DNA of 64,000 nucleotides, from assembly GCA_016219275.1 (NCBI GenBank), contig JACRBM010000040.1, positions 265,783-329,782 of the forward strand. The letters run 5' to 3'. Both the position numbers and the translations under genes were made by a program. Below are positions 54,332 through 63,861 of this stretch, one piece after another (the first letter of the stretch is position 1; each line of letters starts with the position of its first letter). The stretch comes from Chloroflexota bacterium. GTDB lineage: Bacteria > Chloroflexota > Anaerolineae > UBA4142. The notes below the pieces were generated by a model. That model was not told where the DNA came from. It saw only the letters and a program-made list of their open reading frames with translations, and did not search any database.

Positions 54332-56749
54332 TCATCGAACGACTCGACGCCGCGCGAACACGAATGCGAGCGCGCCGACCAGCATCGCGCTGAAACCACC
54401 AATCGCGAACCACCCCGATGCTTCGTCCTCGCGAGCATTGAGCGACGAAAGCGTGACTGCCGTGGGCACATTGTTTGGATTGCTCGTCGCGAGCGTCCAC
54501 CGACTCAATTGCGTAACGCCCGGTAACGTGGCGCAATTGCCGCTGGGCGCGCTGGGCGGCGCGCCGGCATCCGTCCATGATGCGCCACTGTATCGCCAGA
54601 ACCGGAGACTCGCCTCCGACAACCCGCCCAATTCCGCGGTGGTGTAGCACAATCTAAGCGTGAGACTGATTCCACTGCTCACCGTCGGCGAAATGCTCCA
54701 CCACGCGCCCAATGTATTGCTCGGCGTGCCGCCAGTCCAACTAGTCTGTTTAGTTACGGTGATGATACCTGGGTCAGTAAAACTCGCATCGCGCTGGATG
54801 CCGGACACCGTCGGTCCGAATGTTGTCTGTGCGGAACTGCTCACCCCACGCTGAACCCAGTTGCCATCGGCGATTTTCAATTCGTACGCGCCCGCATCAC
54901 AATTCAAATCGTCGCGCGTCTGTCCACGCTGATCGGTCGTGGGGCAATTGGCGACGGTCGCCGCGTCAATCGCCGCGCTTTCAGGTCCAAGTTTCATCGT
55001 TTGCGAACCGCCGCCATTATTCGCGAGCGCGCCAAGTTTGGGATCGCCGCTGGTCGCGCCGGGACAACTCTCGTCGCCCCAATGCACATTGCCACTAACG
55101 CCGGTGTAGTAGGTGCCGCCGCAATTGCCCGCCGCGCCATGATTCGCAATGATCGAATTATTGATTCGGTAAGGACCCGCGCCATACACGCCGCCGCCGT
55201 TGGTAGCCGTGTTGCCGGACAACGTGCTGTTGGTTATTTCCGCCAATCGGTTCGTCACGTTGTAGATGCCGCCACCCTGGGACGCGTTATTCGCGGTGAA
55301 GGTACTGTTGATGATGTTCAACGTGCCGTCGTTGTAGATGCCGCCGCCGTTCGAGGTACTGGCGTTATTGTTCGAGAACGTACTGTTGGTCACGCGCAAC
55401 GCGCCGCTGTTGCTAACGCCCGCGCCATTGCCACTGGTGCTGCCCTGAGTAATATTCAACCGATTCAACGTCACACTAGTGCCGGCGACCGTGGAAAAGA
55501 CGCGCACACTGCTGCCGCCGCTCACCGTGATCGTGCGACCGGTTCCATCAATCACCACGTCGCGGTCAATCACCACTTCGCTCGATAGATTGATCGTATA
55601 GTCGCCATCGAAAACAATCGTGTCGCCGGCAGAGGCGTCCAGAATGGCTTGGCGCAATGAACCAGCGCCGGAATTGTTCGCGTTCGTCACGTGCCGGGTC
55701 GTAGTCGCGGGGGGCCAACCCAGGTCGCGCATCAAACCCATCGTGACCGGTCCGGGGCTGTGCTTGGCTTGCCCACTGCCAATCGCATAGACCATCAACT
55801 CGCTGGCGCTGTACGCGTTATAGTCGAGGTGCGAGATGCTTGACCCAGAACTGTAGGTAGACGGTGCGTAGATTTTAGCATAGTTGCCGCCATTCGCGGC
55901 GGTGGCATTCGTACCTTGAAAGTAAAGGTTGTTGCTTGTCAATTGGCTTCCCAGCGCGGCGGAAGGATTGACGAAACTGCTGATGAGCAACTGACTGGAG
56001 CCATTGTATACAGAACGATCATAAATAGTTGGATACCCACTCATGCCCCAACAGCCAGAGTTGGCGGAGCCACAACTCGTCGTGCCATAAGCGAACGAGC
56101 CGAGAAATCCCAAGCCGTGGAGAATTTCGTGGAACGCCACGCTCACCAGGTCGGTCTGACCGCTGGGCGGGTTCGCATCCGTGCCATAGTACCAGGTAAA
56201 GGCATTGCTGTAGCCGATGTAGATTTCGTTGGTGGACACATTCAGATCGGAACCGGCAAGCGCATTCGCGAAGGGGTAGGCATACCAGGTGTTTGCGACT
56301 GGTGCGCCGGGAAAATCGCGGTAAAAGGTGGTCGGCGCGCCATGTCCCAGCACCCCAGGAGCCAGGTTGTCCGCCCAACACGCATTGATGGTCGTAGCCA
56401 CAGTGGAATTGAACCGCGCGGCGGCAAGACTGGCTGCGTAAGAAAAAGCTGTTTGGGCGTTGGCGGGCCAAGCGATACAGTTGTCTCCGTACGATCCCGA
56501 ACCGGTGATATAGTTGATGTTGATCGTCATCGCGTTTGGCGCGCGAACCTTGGGATTAAAGCCGCGCGGAGCCGGAATCCGAATCGGACGTGAATCGGGA
56601 ACGTAGCGCATCTCCAACAAGCGCGGAGTGGGACTCGCTTGCAGGGATGGCGCGGCATTGGACGTACTCGCGCCGAGAAACAAGATTGCGAAACAGAGGA
56701 TCGTACCAACGAGGAATGCGGACAGACCGAGCTTACGCAAGTGGTTCAT
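54332..56749 (-). CDS. Secreted zinc metalloprotease-like protein with beta-helix region and C-terminal anchor
   Basis: Predicted 805 aa from ATG 56749, with AAGGAGG at usual spacing. The signal sequence is LGLSAFLVGTILCFAILFLG. Residues about 90-350 are a metalloprotease-like domain with VAFHEILHGLGFLG (zinc ligands His207 and His211, Glu208). The third metal ligand is not obvious. Residues about 380-650 show repeats of the right-handed beta-helix type (NSTFSNNNAS, GGGIYNDGTLNIINSTF). The C-terminus has PTAVTLSSLNA, a membrane segment and RRRVVR, the same anchor as the nuclease at 1-2813. It is exported and probably exposed at the cell surface. Substrate unknown. Confidence 0.75.
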   Translation of the reverse strand: MNHLRKLGLSAFLVGTILCFAILFLGASTSNAAPSLQASPTPRLLEMRYVPDSRPIRIPAPRGFNPKVRAPNAMTININYITGSGSYGDNCIAWPANAQTAFSYAASLAAARFNSTVATTINACWADNLAPGVLGHGAPTTFYRDFPGAPVANTWYAYPFANALAGSDLNVSTNEIYIGYSNAFTWYYGTDANPPSGQTDLVSVAFHEILHGLGFLGSFAYGTTSCGSANSGCWGMSGYPTIYDRSVYNGSSQLLISSFVNPSAALGSQLTSNNLYFQGTNATAANGGNYAKIYAPSTYSSGSSISHLDYNAYSASELMVYAIGSGQAKHSPGPVTMGLMRDLGWPPATTTRHVTNANNSGAGSLRQAILDASAGDTIVFDGDYTINLSSEVVIDRDVVIDGTGRTITVSGGSSVRVFSTVAGTSVTLNRLNITQGSTSGNGAGVSNSGALRVTNSTFSNNNASTSNGGGIYNDGTLNIINSTFTANNASQGGGIYNVTNRLAEITNSTLSGNTATNGGGVYGAGPYRINNSIIANHGAAGNCGGTYYTGVSGNVHWGDESCPGATSGDPKLGALANNGGGSQTMKLGPESAAIDAATVANCPTTDQRGQTRDDLNCDAGAYELKIADGNWVQRGVSSSAQTTFGPTVSGIQRDASFTDPGIITVTKQTSWTGGTPSNTLGAWWSISPTVSSGISLTLRLCYTTAELGGLSEASLRFWRYSGASWTDAGAPPSAPSGNCATLPGVTQLSRWTLATSNPNNVPTAVTLSSLNAREDEASGWFAIGGFSAMLVGALAFVFARRRVVR

Positions 56750-56815
56750 GCTTTGTGCCTCCTTGAATATGTTATGACAAACTGCCACGACGAGCCGCAA
56801 TGTGCTTGACGCTCG

Positions 56816-57013
56816 TTATCTCAGCAATTTGAACCAATCTGTGCCGGTAATGATGTTGCACGCCAGGAATAAAAAGATGCACAACAAAATGATGCCGCAT
56901 CCAAATCCCGAACATCCTCGGCGGAAACCGAAATTGTCTTGCAACCAATCAAAAATCTTGCCGAGCAAGAATAATTCGAGCAGACCGGCAAGACAACCTT
57001 GACGCTCGCGCAT
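56816..57013 (-). CDS. Small cysteine-containing membrane protein (65 aa)
   Basis: It starts at ATG 57013, with GGAGGAGGG directly before it. The N-terminal half is amphipathic and mildly basic (MRERQGCLAGLLELFLLGKI). Residues about 35-57 are a hydrophobic segment (CGIILLCIFLFLACNIITGT). I do not recognise a family. It is close to another small membrane protein upstream. Either could be a real small gene or a stabilising peptide. The ribosome site makes translation plausible. Confidence 0.45.
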   Translation of the reverse strand: MRERQGCLAGLLELFLLGKIFDWLQDNFGFRRGCSGFGCGIILLCIFLFLACNIITGTDWFKLLR

Positions 57014-57024
57014 CCCTCCTCCTG

Positions 57025-57165
57025 TTATTGCAGACCGCTCGTCACACGCGAGAACACGTTGCCAATTTGCGGACCCAGTAAAAGAAGTACCGCGATCGTA
57101 CAACAGACGATCAAGACACACGCGACGATAACGACGACGATTCCGATCAGCACCTTGCGATTCAT
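57025..57165 (-). CDS. Small single-pass membrane peptide (46 aa)
   Basis: ATG 57165 gives MNRKVLIGIVVVIVACVLIV and about ten more hydrophobic residues, followed by a short outside tail. GGAG precedes it by about 10 bases. No family is recognised. It lies in the same operon orientation as 56816-57013, with an 11-base gap between them. Confidence 0.4.
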   Translation of the reverse strand: MNRKVLIGIVVVIVACVLIVCCTIAVLLLLGPQIGNVFSRVTSGLQ

Positions 57166-57184
57166 TTTGTCTACTCCATTTCGG

Positions 57185-57209
57185 CAACCAACCTTGGGAA
57201 GGTTGGTTG
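57185..57209. terminator. Hairpin upstream of the small membrane proteins
   Basis: CAACCAACCTT-GGG-AAGGTTGGTTG is a perfect 11-bp stem, within the leader of the small genes. It belongs to the AACCTT palindrome class of this genome. A termination role is not shown because there is no T-run. Confidence 0.5.
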
Positions 57210-57230
57210 ATTTCCTAAACAACGTCGAAG

Positions 57231-57261
57231 AAAAAAGCAACCTCTGTTTCCAGAGATTGCT
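57231..57261 (-). terminator. Terminator of the nuo operon
   Basis: AGCAATCTCTG-GAAA-CAGAGGTTGCT on the minus strand, followed by TTTTTT. It lies 15 bases after the nuoN stop. Confidence 0.88.
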
Positions 57262-57275
57262 TCTTCACAAAATCA

Positions 57276-58748
57276 CTACGGCTTCGCCACCGCAACCATT
57301 CGCATACCCCACGCGGCAAGGTCAATCAGTTGTTGCGGGAACACGGCGAGCAAGAGCACGACTGCCGCGCACGCCACGACCGATGCGGTCACAACCATCG
57401 GCACGCGAATCGGCTCGGCGGTCTTGGGCGCATCGAAGAACGCGGCGCGCACGACCGAGAAATAGTAGAAGACGCTGACGACGCTGTTCACAACGCCGAT
57501 GGCGGCGAGAGCCAGGTATCCTTCTTTGAGCGCCGCGCCGAACACAAAGAACTTGCCGATGAACCCCGCCGTCGGCGGAATGCCGGCGAGCGAGAGGAAA
57601 AAGATCACGAGCAACGCGGCGAGCAAAGGCGCGCGCTTAATCAGTCCGGCGTACTCGGGAATTTCGACCGCGCCGGTCGCGCTTTCAATCGCGACGACGA
57701 CGATGAACGCGCCCAAGTTCGTGAATAGGTACGCCGCGAGATAGATCAACACGCCGTTCAACCCGGCGAATGGCGACGCGCCGCCGAGCTTCACGCTGAC
57801 CAAGCCGATCAAAATATAGCCGGCTTGCGCGATGGACGAGTACGCGAGCAAACGCTTGATGTTCTTTTGTTGCAATGCGACGAGATTGCCGAGCGTCATC
57901 GTCATAATCGAAACAACTGAGAGCAACGCCGCCCATTCGGTTTGGAAACCGGGGAACGCGGTCAACGCGACGCGCATCAACAGCGCAAAGCCCGCGGCTT
58001 TCGAACCGACCGAGAGGAACGCGACAATTGGCGTCGGCGCGCCTTCGTAGACATCGGGCGCCCATTGGTGGAACGGCACCGCCGAAATCTTGAAGCCGAA
58101 TCCCGCCAGCACGAGCGCGAACGCGACGAGACCCAGTTCCCTCGTCGAAGCGTCGGTCGCGGTCGCAAACACCTGTGCCATGTCCGCGAGATTCAGCGAG
58201 CCGGAAATGCCATAGAGCAACGACAAACCGTAGAGCATCACTGCGCTCGTCACCGCGCCGTACAAAAAGTACTTGATCGCCGCTTCGTTCGATTTCTTGT
58301 CCTCGCGTAAAAATCCAGCGAGCAGGTACGACGTGTAACTCAGGAACTCGATGGAGAGATAGACCATCAACAAACTGGTCGAACTAGCCATCATCATCGT
58401 CGCGAGCACCGCGTACGTGAGCAAGAAATAAAAGTCGCCTTTGAATGGCGTGCGTCCCTTCAAGAAACTGATCGAGACCAACACGGTGAGCAAACCCGCT
58501 AACGCGCTAATCAGTTTGAAGAACAACGCGTACGTGTCCACCGCGTACATTCCGGCGAATAACGACTGGTTCGCGCCCCAGTAATTTATCGTCGCGCCGA
58601 GCGCGAGCGCAAAACCCAGCACGGCGAGCCACGGTAAAACCGGTTCGCTCTGCTCGCGCCAAACCAAATCCACGACGACGATCAACAGACCGACGACCGT
58701 CAGAATCAGTTCGGGTGAAATCAAAAGCCAGGTATTGATGTCAGGCAT
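57276..58748 (-). CDS. nuoN: NADH-quinone oxidoreductase subunit N
   Basis: Predicted 490 aa, antiporter-like subunit of complex I with about 14 membrane segments. The core AVPFHQWAPDVYEGAPTPIV contains the characteristic conserved residues after the Lys/Glu pair, and LLAYSSIAQAGYILIGL is typical. It is the last gene in the order nuoK-L-M-N on the minus strand. Confidence 0.94.
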   Translation of the reverse strand: MPDINTWLLISPELILTVVGLLIVVVDLVWREQSEPVLPWLAVLGFALALGATINYWGANQSLFAGMYAVDTYALFFKLISALAGLLTVLVSISFLKGRTPFKGDFYFLLTYAVLATMMMASSTSLLMVYLSIEFLSYTSYLLAGFLREDKKSNEAAIKYFLYGAVTSAVMLYGLSLLYGISGSLNLADMAQVFATATDASTRELGLVAFALVLAGFGFKISAVPFHQWAPDVYEGAPTPIVAFLSVGSKAAGFALLMRVALTAFPGFQTEWAALLSVVSIMTMTLGNLVALQQKNIKRLLAYSSIAQAGYILIGLVSVKLGGASPFAGLNGVLIYLAAYLFTNLGAFIVVVAIESATGAVEIPEYAGLIKRAPLLAALLVIFFLSLAGIPPTAGFIGKFFVFGAALKEGYLALAAIGVVNSVVSVFYYFSVVRAAFFDAPKTAEPIRVPMVVTASVVACAAVVLLLAVFPQQLIDLAAWGMRMVAVAKP

Positions 58749-58760
58749 AAAAACTCCGCG

Positions 58761-58844
58761 TAGTTTGCTAGTGCGATAGTTCGATCGTGCGATAGTTTAT
58801 TCATCCAACTATCGCACTATCTCACTATCTCACTATCGCACTAA
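58761..58844. repeat. Iterated GATAGTGC-type array between nuoM and nuoN
   Basis: GCTAGTGCGATAGTTCGATC...GTGCGATAGTTT is followed by complementary ACTATCGCACTATC and CTCACTATC units. Same family as 14061-14133 and 21035-21126. Confidence 0.75.
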
Positions 58845-60388
58845 AACTTGAACGCGCTGATCAACGCGACCGAAATCGTATTGATCGTGTTAAGAATCAC
58901 TGACGGATACACACCGATGAGCACCATCAAGAAAACGAGTGGCGCGAGTGTGAGCACTTCGGGCGTCGTGAGATCGGTGAGATGTTTGTGCGGAGCGTCC
59001 CACTTGGCTTCGTCGAACGTGCCGAGCAAAACATTCTGAATCACTTTCCAGAGCAACAACGCCGCGCCAAAGATGATGCCGAGTACCGAAATCGTCGAGA
59101 GCACCGCGAGCGTTGCGAACGCGCCGCGGAACACCATGAACTCACTGATGAACCCGGCAAGTCCCGGCAAGCCGAGCGACGCAAACGTCGCGACGAGCAG
59201 GATGCCGCCATACACCGGCACCTTCGCGCCGAGTCCGCCGAACATTTTCAAATCGCGCGTGTGCGCGCGCTCGTACAACATGCCGACGATAAAAAAGAGC
59301 GATCCCGTGATGACGCCGTGATTGAACATTTGCAAGATCGCGCCGTCGAGCGCGATACTCCGGTCGGTTAATGTCGCGCCGCCCGCCGCCACCGCCGCCG
59401 CGATGCCCAGGATCACATAGCCCATGTGATTGACGGACGAGTACGCGATCAAGCGTTTGAAATCGGTTTGCGCCATCGCGGCGAGTGCGCCGTACACAAT
59501 CGAGATCGTCGCGAGGATGCCGATGATCGTCGCGTTCGCTTGGAACACTTGCGGGAAAATCGGGATGAGCACGCGGACGATGCCGTACGTTCCCAGTTTC
59601 AGCAGGATGCCTGCCAGGATGACTGAGCCAGCGGTCGGCGCAGCCGTGTGCGCGTCGGGCAACCAGGTGTGGAACGGGAAGAGCGGGACCTTGATCGCGA
59701 ATGCGATAAAGATGCTCCAGAATGCGAGCGAGGCAAACGTCCAATCATTCGCGAACGGTTTGCGCGATGCCAGCTCGATGATGTCGAACGTACCCGGCGT
59801 GCTCGCGCTCGACGTCGTGATGTACATCGCGATGATCGCCAGGAGCATGAACACGGAACCGGCGAGCGTGTAGAGAAAGAACTTGATCGCCGAGTACTGC
59901 GGACGGTCTTCCGCATGTCCCCAAATCGCGATGAGAAAGTACATCGGCACGAGACCCAGTTCCCAGAACACGTAGAACAAGAAGAAATCGAGCGAAAGGA
60001 ACACGCCGATCATGCCAGTTTCGAGTAGCAGAAACATCAGGAAGAATTCGCGCACGCGGTCGTTGATGACGTACTTGGAATAAAACAGCGAGAGCGTCGT
60101 CAGCAACGTCGTGAGAAACACGAGCGGCATACTCAATCCATCAATGCCGACGTGATAACGGACGTTGAGCGACTGAATCCACATCACGGATTCTTCAAGT
60201 TGCATCTTGGCGTTGCCGGTATTGTACAAAACAAACCAGATGTACCCCGCAATCGCCAAGGGAATCAAACTCCAAAGGATCGCGAACCACTTGATCGTTG
60301 GATTCGCTTTCTCGCCTTTGGGGAAAAAGAGCAATGCCGTTGCGCCAATGAGCGGCAACACAATCAATAAAGTCAGCCAGGGAATCAT
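58841..60388 (-). CDS. nuoM: NADH-quinone oxidoreductase subunit M
   Basis: Predicted 515 aa. Antiporter-like proton-pumping subunit with FHTWLPDAHTAAPTAGSVILAG (central motif) and FELGLVPM-like WELGLVPMYFLIAIWG, which contains the conserved Glu of the loop. It begins about 70 bases after nuoL, across a hairpin. Confidence 0.95.
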   Translation of the reverse strand: MIPWLTLLIVLPLIGATALLFFPKGEKANPTIKWFAILWSLIPLAIAGYIWFVLYNTGNAKMQLEESVMWIQSLNVRYHVGIDGLSMPLVFLTTLLTTLSLFYSKYVINDRVREFFLMFLLLETGMIGVFLSLDFFLFYVFWELGLVPMYFLIAIWGHAEDRPQYSAIKFFLYTLAGSVFMLLAIIAMYITTSSASTPGTFDIIELASRKPFANDWTFASLAFWSIFIAFAIKVPLFPFHTWLPDAHTAAPTAGSVILAGILLKLGTYGIVRVLIPIFPQVFQANATIIGILATISIVYGALAAMAQTDFKRLIAYSSVNHMGYVILGIAAAVAAGGATLTDRSIALDGAILQMFNHGVITGSLFFIVGMLYERAHTRDLKMFGGLGAKVPVYGGILLVATFASLGLPGLAGFISEFMVFRGAFATLAVLSTISVLGIIFGAALLLWKVIQNVLLGTFDEAKWDAPHKHLTDLTTPEVLTLAPLVFLMVLIGVYPSVILNTINTISVALISAFKF

Positions 60389-60399
60389 CTACGTTTCCT

Positions 60400-60455
60400 C
60401 CGACCTACCCCTCCCACACCCTCCCCTTGCGAAGGGGAGGGCTGGGGTGGGATCA
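60400..60455. repeat. C-rich/G-rich hairpin between nuoL and nuoM
   Basis: CCTCCCACACCCTCCCC-TTGCGAA-GGGGAGGG...GGGGTGGGA. Same class as 5694-5805. Confidence 0.75.
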
Positions 60456-60459
60456 GGTT

Positions 60460-62637
60460 TTATCGAATCATGAAATAGACCACGAAAATTGCCGCGCCGG
60501 TAATCGCGAGCAACAGGTACGCTTGCACGCGACCGGTCTGAATCAATTTCAATCCATCGCCCAGTTCGGTCGTGACAAAGCCGGTCAGGTTGACGAGACC
60601 ATCCACGACGTTCTTGTCAATCCAACCGCTGATCGCGGAGAGCAATCGCCCAATCGCGCCGGCGAGATTGACGAGACCATCCACAATCGCTTTGTCGAAC
60701 GCGTAGCACACTTGCGCGAGCCAACCAAAGAATTGGATGACGACGCCGGCTTGAATCCGCACCGAGTCCACCGTGCCGGTCTTGCCTTCGGGTCCTTCCT
60801 TCTGCGCGATGACGAGACCGTACACTTCGTCGAGATAGTACTTGTTCCGTAACAGTTTCCAAATCGGACCGAGCGCCATCAATGGATCACGTTGACCGTG
60901 TTCCAGCGGTTTCATTCCGTACAACAACCAGCCAAGCGCGATGCCGACGAATGCGATGCCGACCGACATCCCGGCGACCATCGGATTGAACGGTGTGTGC
61001 TCCATGTGCTCCGCGATGCCGAGCACATTCTCGCCGACGAACTTGCCAAAGAATTCGATGCCGAGCGGCGACGCGTTCATGAAACCAATCGTCGCGGCGA
61101 AGAACGCGAGCACCGCGAGCGGCGCCCACATCACGACCGGCGATTCGTGCGCGTGCTCGACCACGTGATGATCGCGACCCGCGCCAAAGAACGTGAGGAA
61201 AATTTGGCGCGTCATGTAGAACGCGGTAAAGAACGCCGCAATCGCCAGCATCACAAACACCGCGAGCGCGACCGGGTTCGGATGTTCGCCAAATCCCAAC
61301 TCGAACGCGTGCGCGAGAATTTCGTCCTTGCTCCAGAACCCGGCGAGTGGCGGAATGCCGGCGAGCGCAATCGCGCCGATGATAAACACCGTCGCGGTGA
61401 TCGGCATTTTCTTTCTCAAGCCGCCCATGTTCATCATATCGTTCGTACCGACGCCGTGAATCACCGCGCCCGCGCTGAGGAAGAGCAACGCCTTGAAGAA
61501 CGCGTGCGTGATAAGATGGAACGCGCCCGCCGTGTACGCGCCGATGCCAAGCGCCGCAACCATGAACCCAAGTTGCGAAATCGTGGAGAACGCGAGCACG
61601 CGCTTGATGTCGTCCTGCGCAACTCCAATCGTCGCGGCGAACAACGCGGTGAACGCGCCGATGAGCGCAACGACCGTCATAGCGGGTCCACCGATTTCTG
61701 CCGCGGTGATGAACAGCGGGAACGTGCGCGCGATCAAATAGACGCCGGCGGAAACCATCGTCGCCGCGTGAATGAGCGCACTAACCGGCGTCGGACCTTC
61801 CATCGCGTCCGGCAGCCAGACGTGGAGCGGGAACTGGGACGATTTGCCGACCGTGCCACCCAGGATCAATAACGCGATGACAGTGACGGCAGGGATTCCC
61901 AGGATTTGCGCTTCGGCGAGATGGTGCAAACTTTTTTCGGTAAAGATCGCCGGGAAGTTCAAATCGCCGGCGGTGATGTAGAGCAACAAAATACCGACGA
62001 AGAAAATCGAATCGCCGACGCGCGTCGTCATAAACGCTTTGAGCGCGGCGAATTTCGCGCGCACCGTTTGCGCGTCGTCAATGTGATGCTCATGCGGCAG
62101 TTTGGTAGACCAGAAACCGATGAGCAAGTACGAGCACAAGCCCATGATTTCCCAGAACACGAACAACTCGATGAGGTTGGACGAAATCACCAAGCCAAGC
62201 ATCGCGCCGGCAAAGAGCGAGATGTACGCAAAGAATCGCGCGTAACGCGGGTCGTCGGTGACGTGGTGATGACCGTGCTCGTCGGTGTGGCTGTGCTGCA
62301 TGTAGCCGATGCTGTAGATGAAGATCATCAAGCAGACTGTCGTCACCATAAACAGTACGATTGCCGCGAGCGGATCAATCATCACGCCAACCGTAAAGCT
62401 CTCCTTGCCGGTTGGCAAGCCGAGGAAACCAAGGAGCGGTTGATAGAACGGGTGCTTGGCAAGTTCGCCGCCCTTACCGATGGCTTCGTACAACACGCCG
62501 TACGCGAACACACCCGATAGGAAAATTCCGGCGACGGCGGTCAGCGCGCTGACGCGATTGTTGCGATTGAGAAACAACACAATCAGCAAAAATACGGCGA
62601 GCGGAAAAATTGGAATCAAGAATGCGTAATTGAACAT
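60460..62637 (-). CDS. nuoL: NADH-quinone oxidoreductase subunit L
   Basis: Predicted 725 aa, with the long C-terminal helix extension typical of NuoL. Features are FPLHVWLPDAMEGPTPVSAL, the conserved FSTISQLGFMVAALG and the His-rich HTDEHGHHHVTDD loop. Its stop lies 71 bases before the nuoM start, across the hairpin at 60400-60455. It is a proton-translocating subunit. Confidence 0.95.
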   Translation of the reverse strand: MFNYAFLIPIFPLAVFLLIVLFLNRNNRVSALTAVAGIFLSGVFAYGVLYEAIGKGGELAKHPFYQPLLGFLGLPTGKESFTVGVMIDPLAAIVLFMVTTVCLMIFIYSIGYMQHSHTDEHGHHHVTDDPRYARFFAYISLFAGAMLGLVISSNLIELFVFWEIMGLCSYLLIGFWSTKLPHEHHIDDAQTVRAKFAALKAFMTTRVGDSIFFVGILLLYITAGDLNFPAIFTEKSLHHLAEAQILGIPAVTVIALLILGGTVGKSSQFPLHVWLPDAMEGPTPVSALIHAATMVSAGVYLIARTFPLFITAAEIGGPAMTVVALIGAFTALFAATIGVAQDDIKRVLAFSTISQLGFMVAALGIGAYTAGAFHLITHAFFKALLFLSAGAVIHGVGTNDMMNMGGLRKKMPITATVFIIGAIALAGIPPLAGFWSKDEILAHAFELGFGEHPNPVALAVFVMLAIAAFFTAFYMTRQIFLTFFGAGRDHHVVEHAHESPVVMWAPLAVLAFFAATIGFMNASPLGIEFFGKFVGENVLGIAEHMEHTPFNPMVAGMSVGIAFVGIALGWLLYGMKPLEHGQRDPLMALGPIWKLLRNKYYLDEVYGLVIAQKEGPEGKTGTVDSVRIQAGVVIQFFGWLAQVCYAFDKAIVDGLVNLAGAIGRLLSAISGWIDKNVVDGLVNLTGFVTTELGDGLKLIQTGRVQAYLLLAITGAAIFVVYFMIR

Positions 62638-62653
62638 TGACGCCTCTGGTCAA

Positions 62654-62714
62654 GAATTACCACTTACCAATTACTAATTACCTTTTGGGGAATTGGTAAT
62701 TTGTAATTGGTAAT
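62654..62714. repeat. Inverted AATTACCA/TGGTAATT array between nuoK and nuoL
   Basis: Units AATTACCA, TTACCAATTA and CTAATTACC mirror AATTGGTAATT, GTAATTGGTAATT around TTTTGGGG. It is an AT-rich hairpin built from short iterated units. Confidence 0.75.
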
Positions 62715-62716
62715 TT

Positions 62717-63037
62717 TTACCACTTCATCAAATTAACGTCTTCGACATTCACCGTATCGCGCGAGCGATAGATCGCGATGACGAGCGCGAGACCAATCGC
62801 GGCTTCGGCGGCGGCGAGCGTGATGACGAACAACGCGAACACTTGCCCGGCGAGATCGAACACGTCACCCGCCGGTTTGACGTAGCGCCAGAACGCGACC
62901 AGGTTGATGTTCACCGCGTTCAGCATCAACTCGACGCCGATCAAAATCGCAATCGCATTGCGTCGCGCGAGCGCGCCGTACAAACCGAGACAAAACAGCG
63001 CCGCGCCGACGAGCAAAAAATACTGGAGTGGAATCAT
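62717..63037 (-). CDS. nuoK: NADH-quinone oxidoreductase subunit K
   Basis: Predicted 106 aa, three membrane segments, with the conserved Glu36 in [16 protein letters not shown] and the second Glu in [16 protein letters not shown]. First gene of the nuoK-L-M-N group seen here; the upstream nuo genes (A-J) are not directly in front of it. Confidence 0.95.
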   Translation of the reverse strand: MIPLQYFLLVGAALFCLGLYGALARRNAIAILIGVELMLNAVNINLVAFWRYVKPAGDVFDLAGQVFALFVITLAAAEAAIGLALVIAIYRSRDTVNVEDVNLMKW

Positions 63038-63078
63038 ATTTCATCCTCGTTATCTACTGATGAGATCACCGATCTTGA

Positions 63079-63861
63079 TTATTTCACCTTGTTCGCAGTT
63101 GGATTGATTTTTAGTATGTACCATCCGTCTCGACCACTGTATAAAATTCGCTTTCCATCGGGAGACCAGTTGGACAAATATCCATCGCCCAGGATTTGTT
63201 GTCCCATTACCCCATCTGTCGAGATTATCCAGATTGGAGCCGGGCTACCCCGTCCATCTCCACGCGTGAACACAAGATATTTGCCGTCCGGAGACCAGGA
63301 CAAGTTATTTAGATGGTCGAACACATCATTGCGAAACACAACTTGCGTTTGACCGGATTGCACATCGTAGATCCGAATTTCCGGTGGATCCGCATGAAGC
63401 GGATAAGCAATTCTATCTCCACTCGGAGACCAAACCATTTTAACTGCCGAGCTGTGACAGTTCTTCAGTAATGGAATTACCGCGCCATTCGAGCGGTGCA
63501 GAACTGCAACTGCTGGGACAAGCTGCTCACCGTTCATGCTTGCCGAATAGGCAATGGCCGCGTTATCGGCTTGGGGCGATAAAAGAACCTGGTCGCTCGG
63601 TATAATGTCAATGGGATCCGAGAAACGTCCATCCGACAAGGGACGACTGAATCCAAAGCCAGTTCCTGAATCAGGCGCGCTCAAACCTGCATGGATGGTT
63701 TTCCGCGTACCGAGATCGAATCGCATCAGATCAGTACCGGCAATGAAATAAATGCTCTGACCATCCGCGGACCAAACCGGACGCGCGCCATCATCGGTGA
63801 TTTTTTCCCATGTATTGCGAGAAGGAGAGTACAGCGATAGTTTAGTCGTACCAATTCCCAC
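63079..63861 (-). pseudogene. TolB/WD40-like beta-propeller protein, 5' part cut off by an IS630 element
   Basis: 260 residues remain. Repeats of the TolB-like type are visible: ARPVWSADGQSIYFIAG, KMVWSPSGDRIAYPL, LSWSPDGKYLVFTRGDG and NWSPDGKRILYSG. The frame runs without a proper start into the IS end at about 63862. The first in-frame codon that could start (GTG 63861) is in mid-domain. The N-terminal blades and signal sequence are expected beyond the insertion. Confidence 0.7.
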
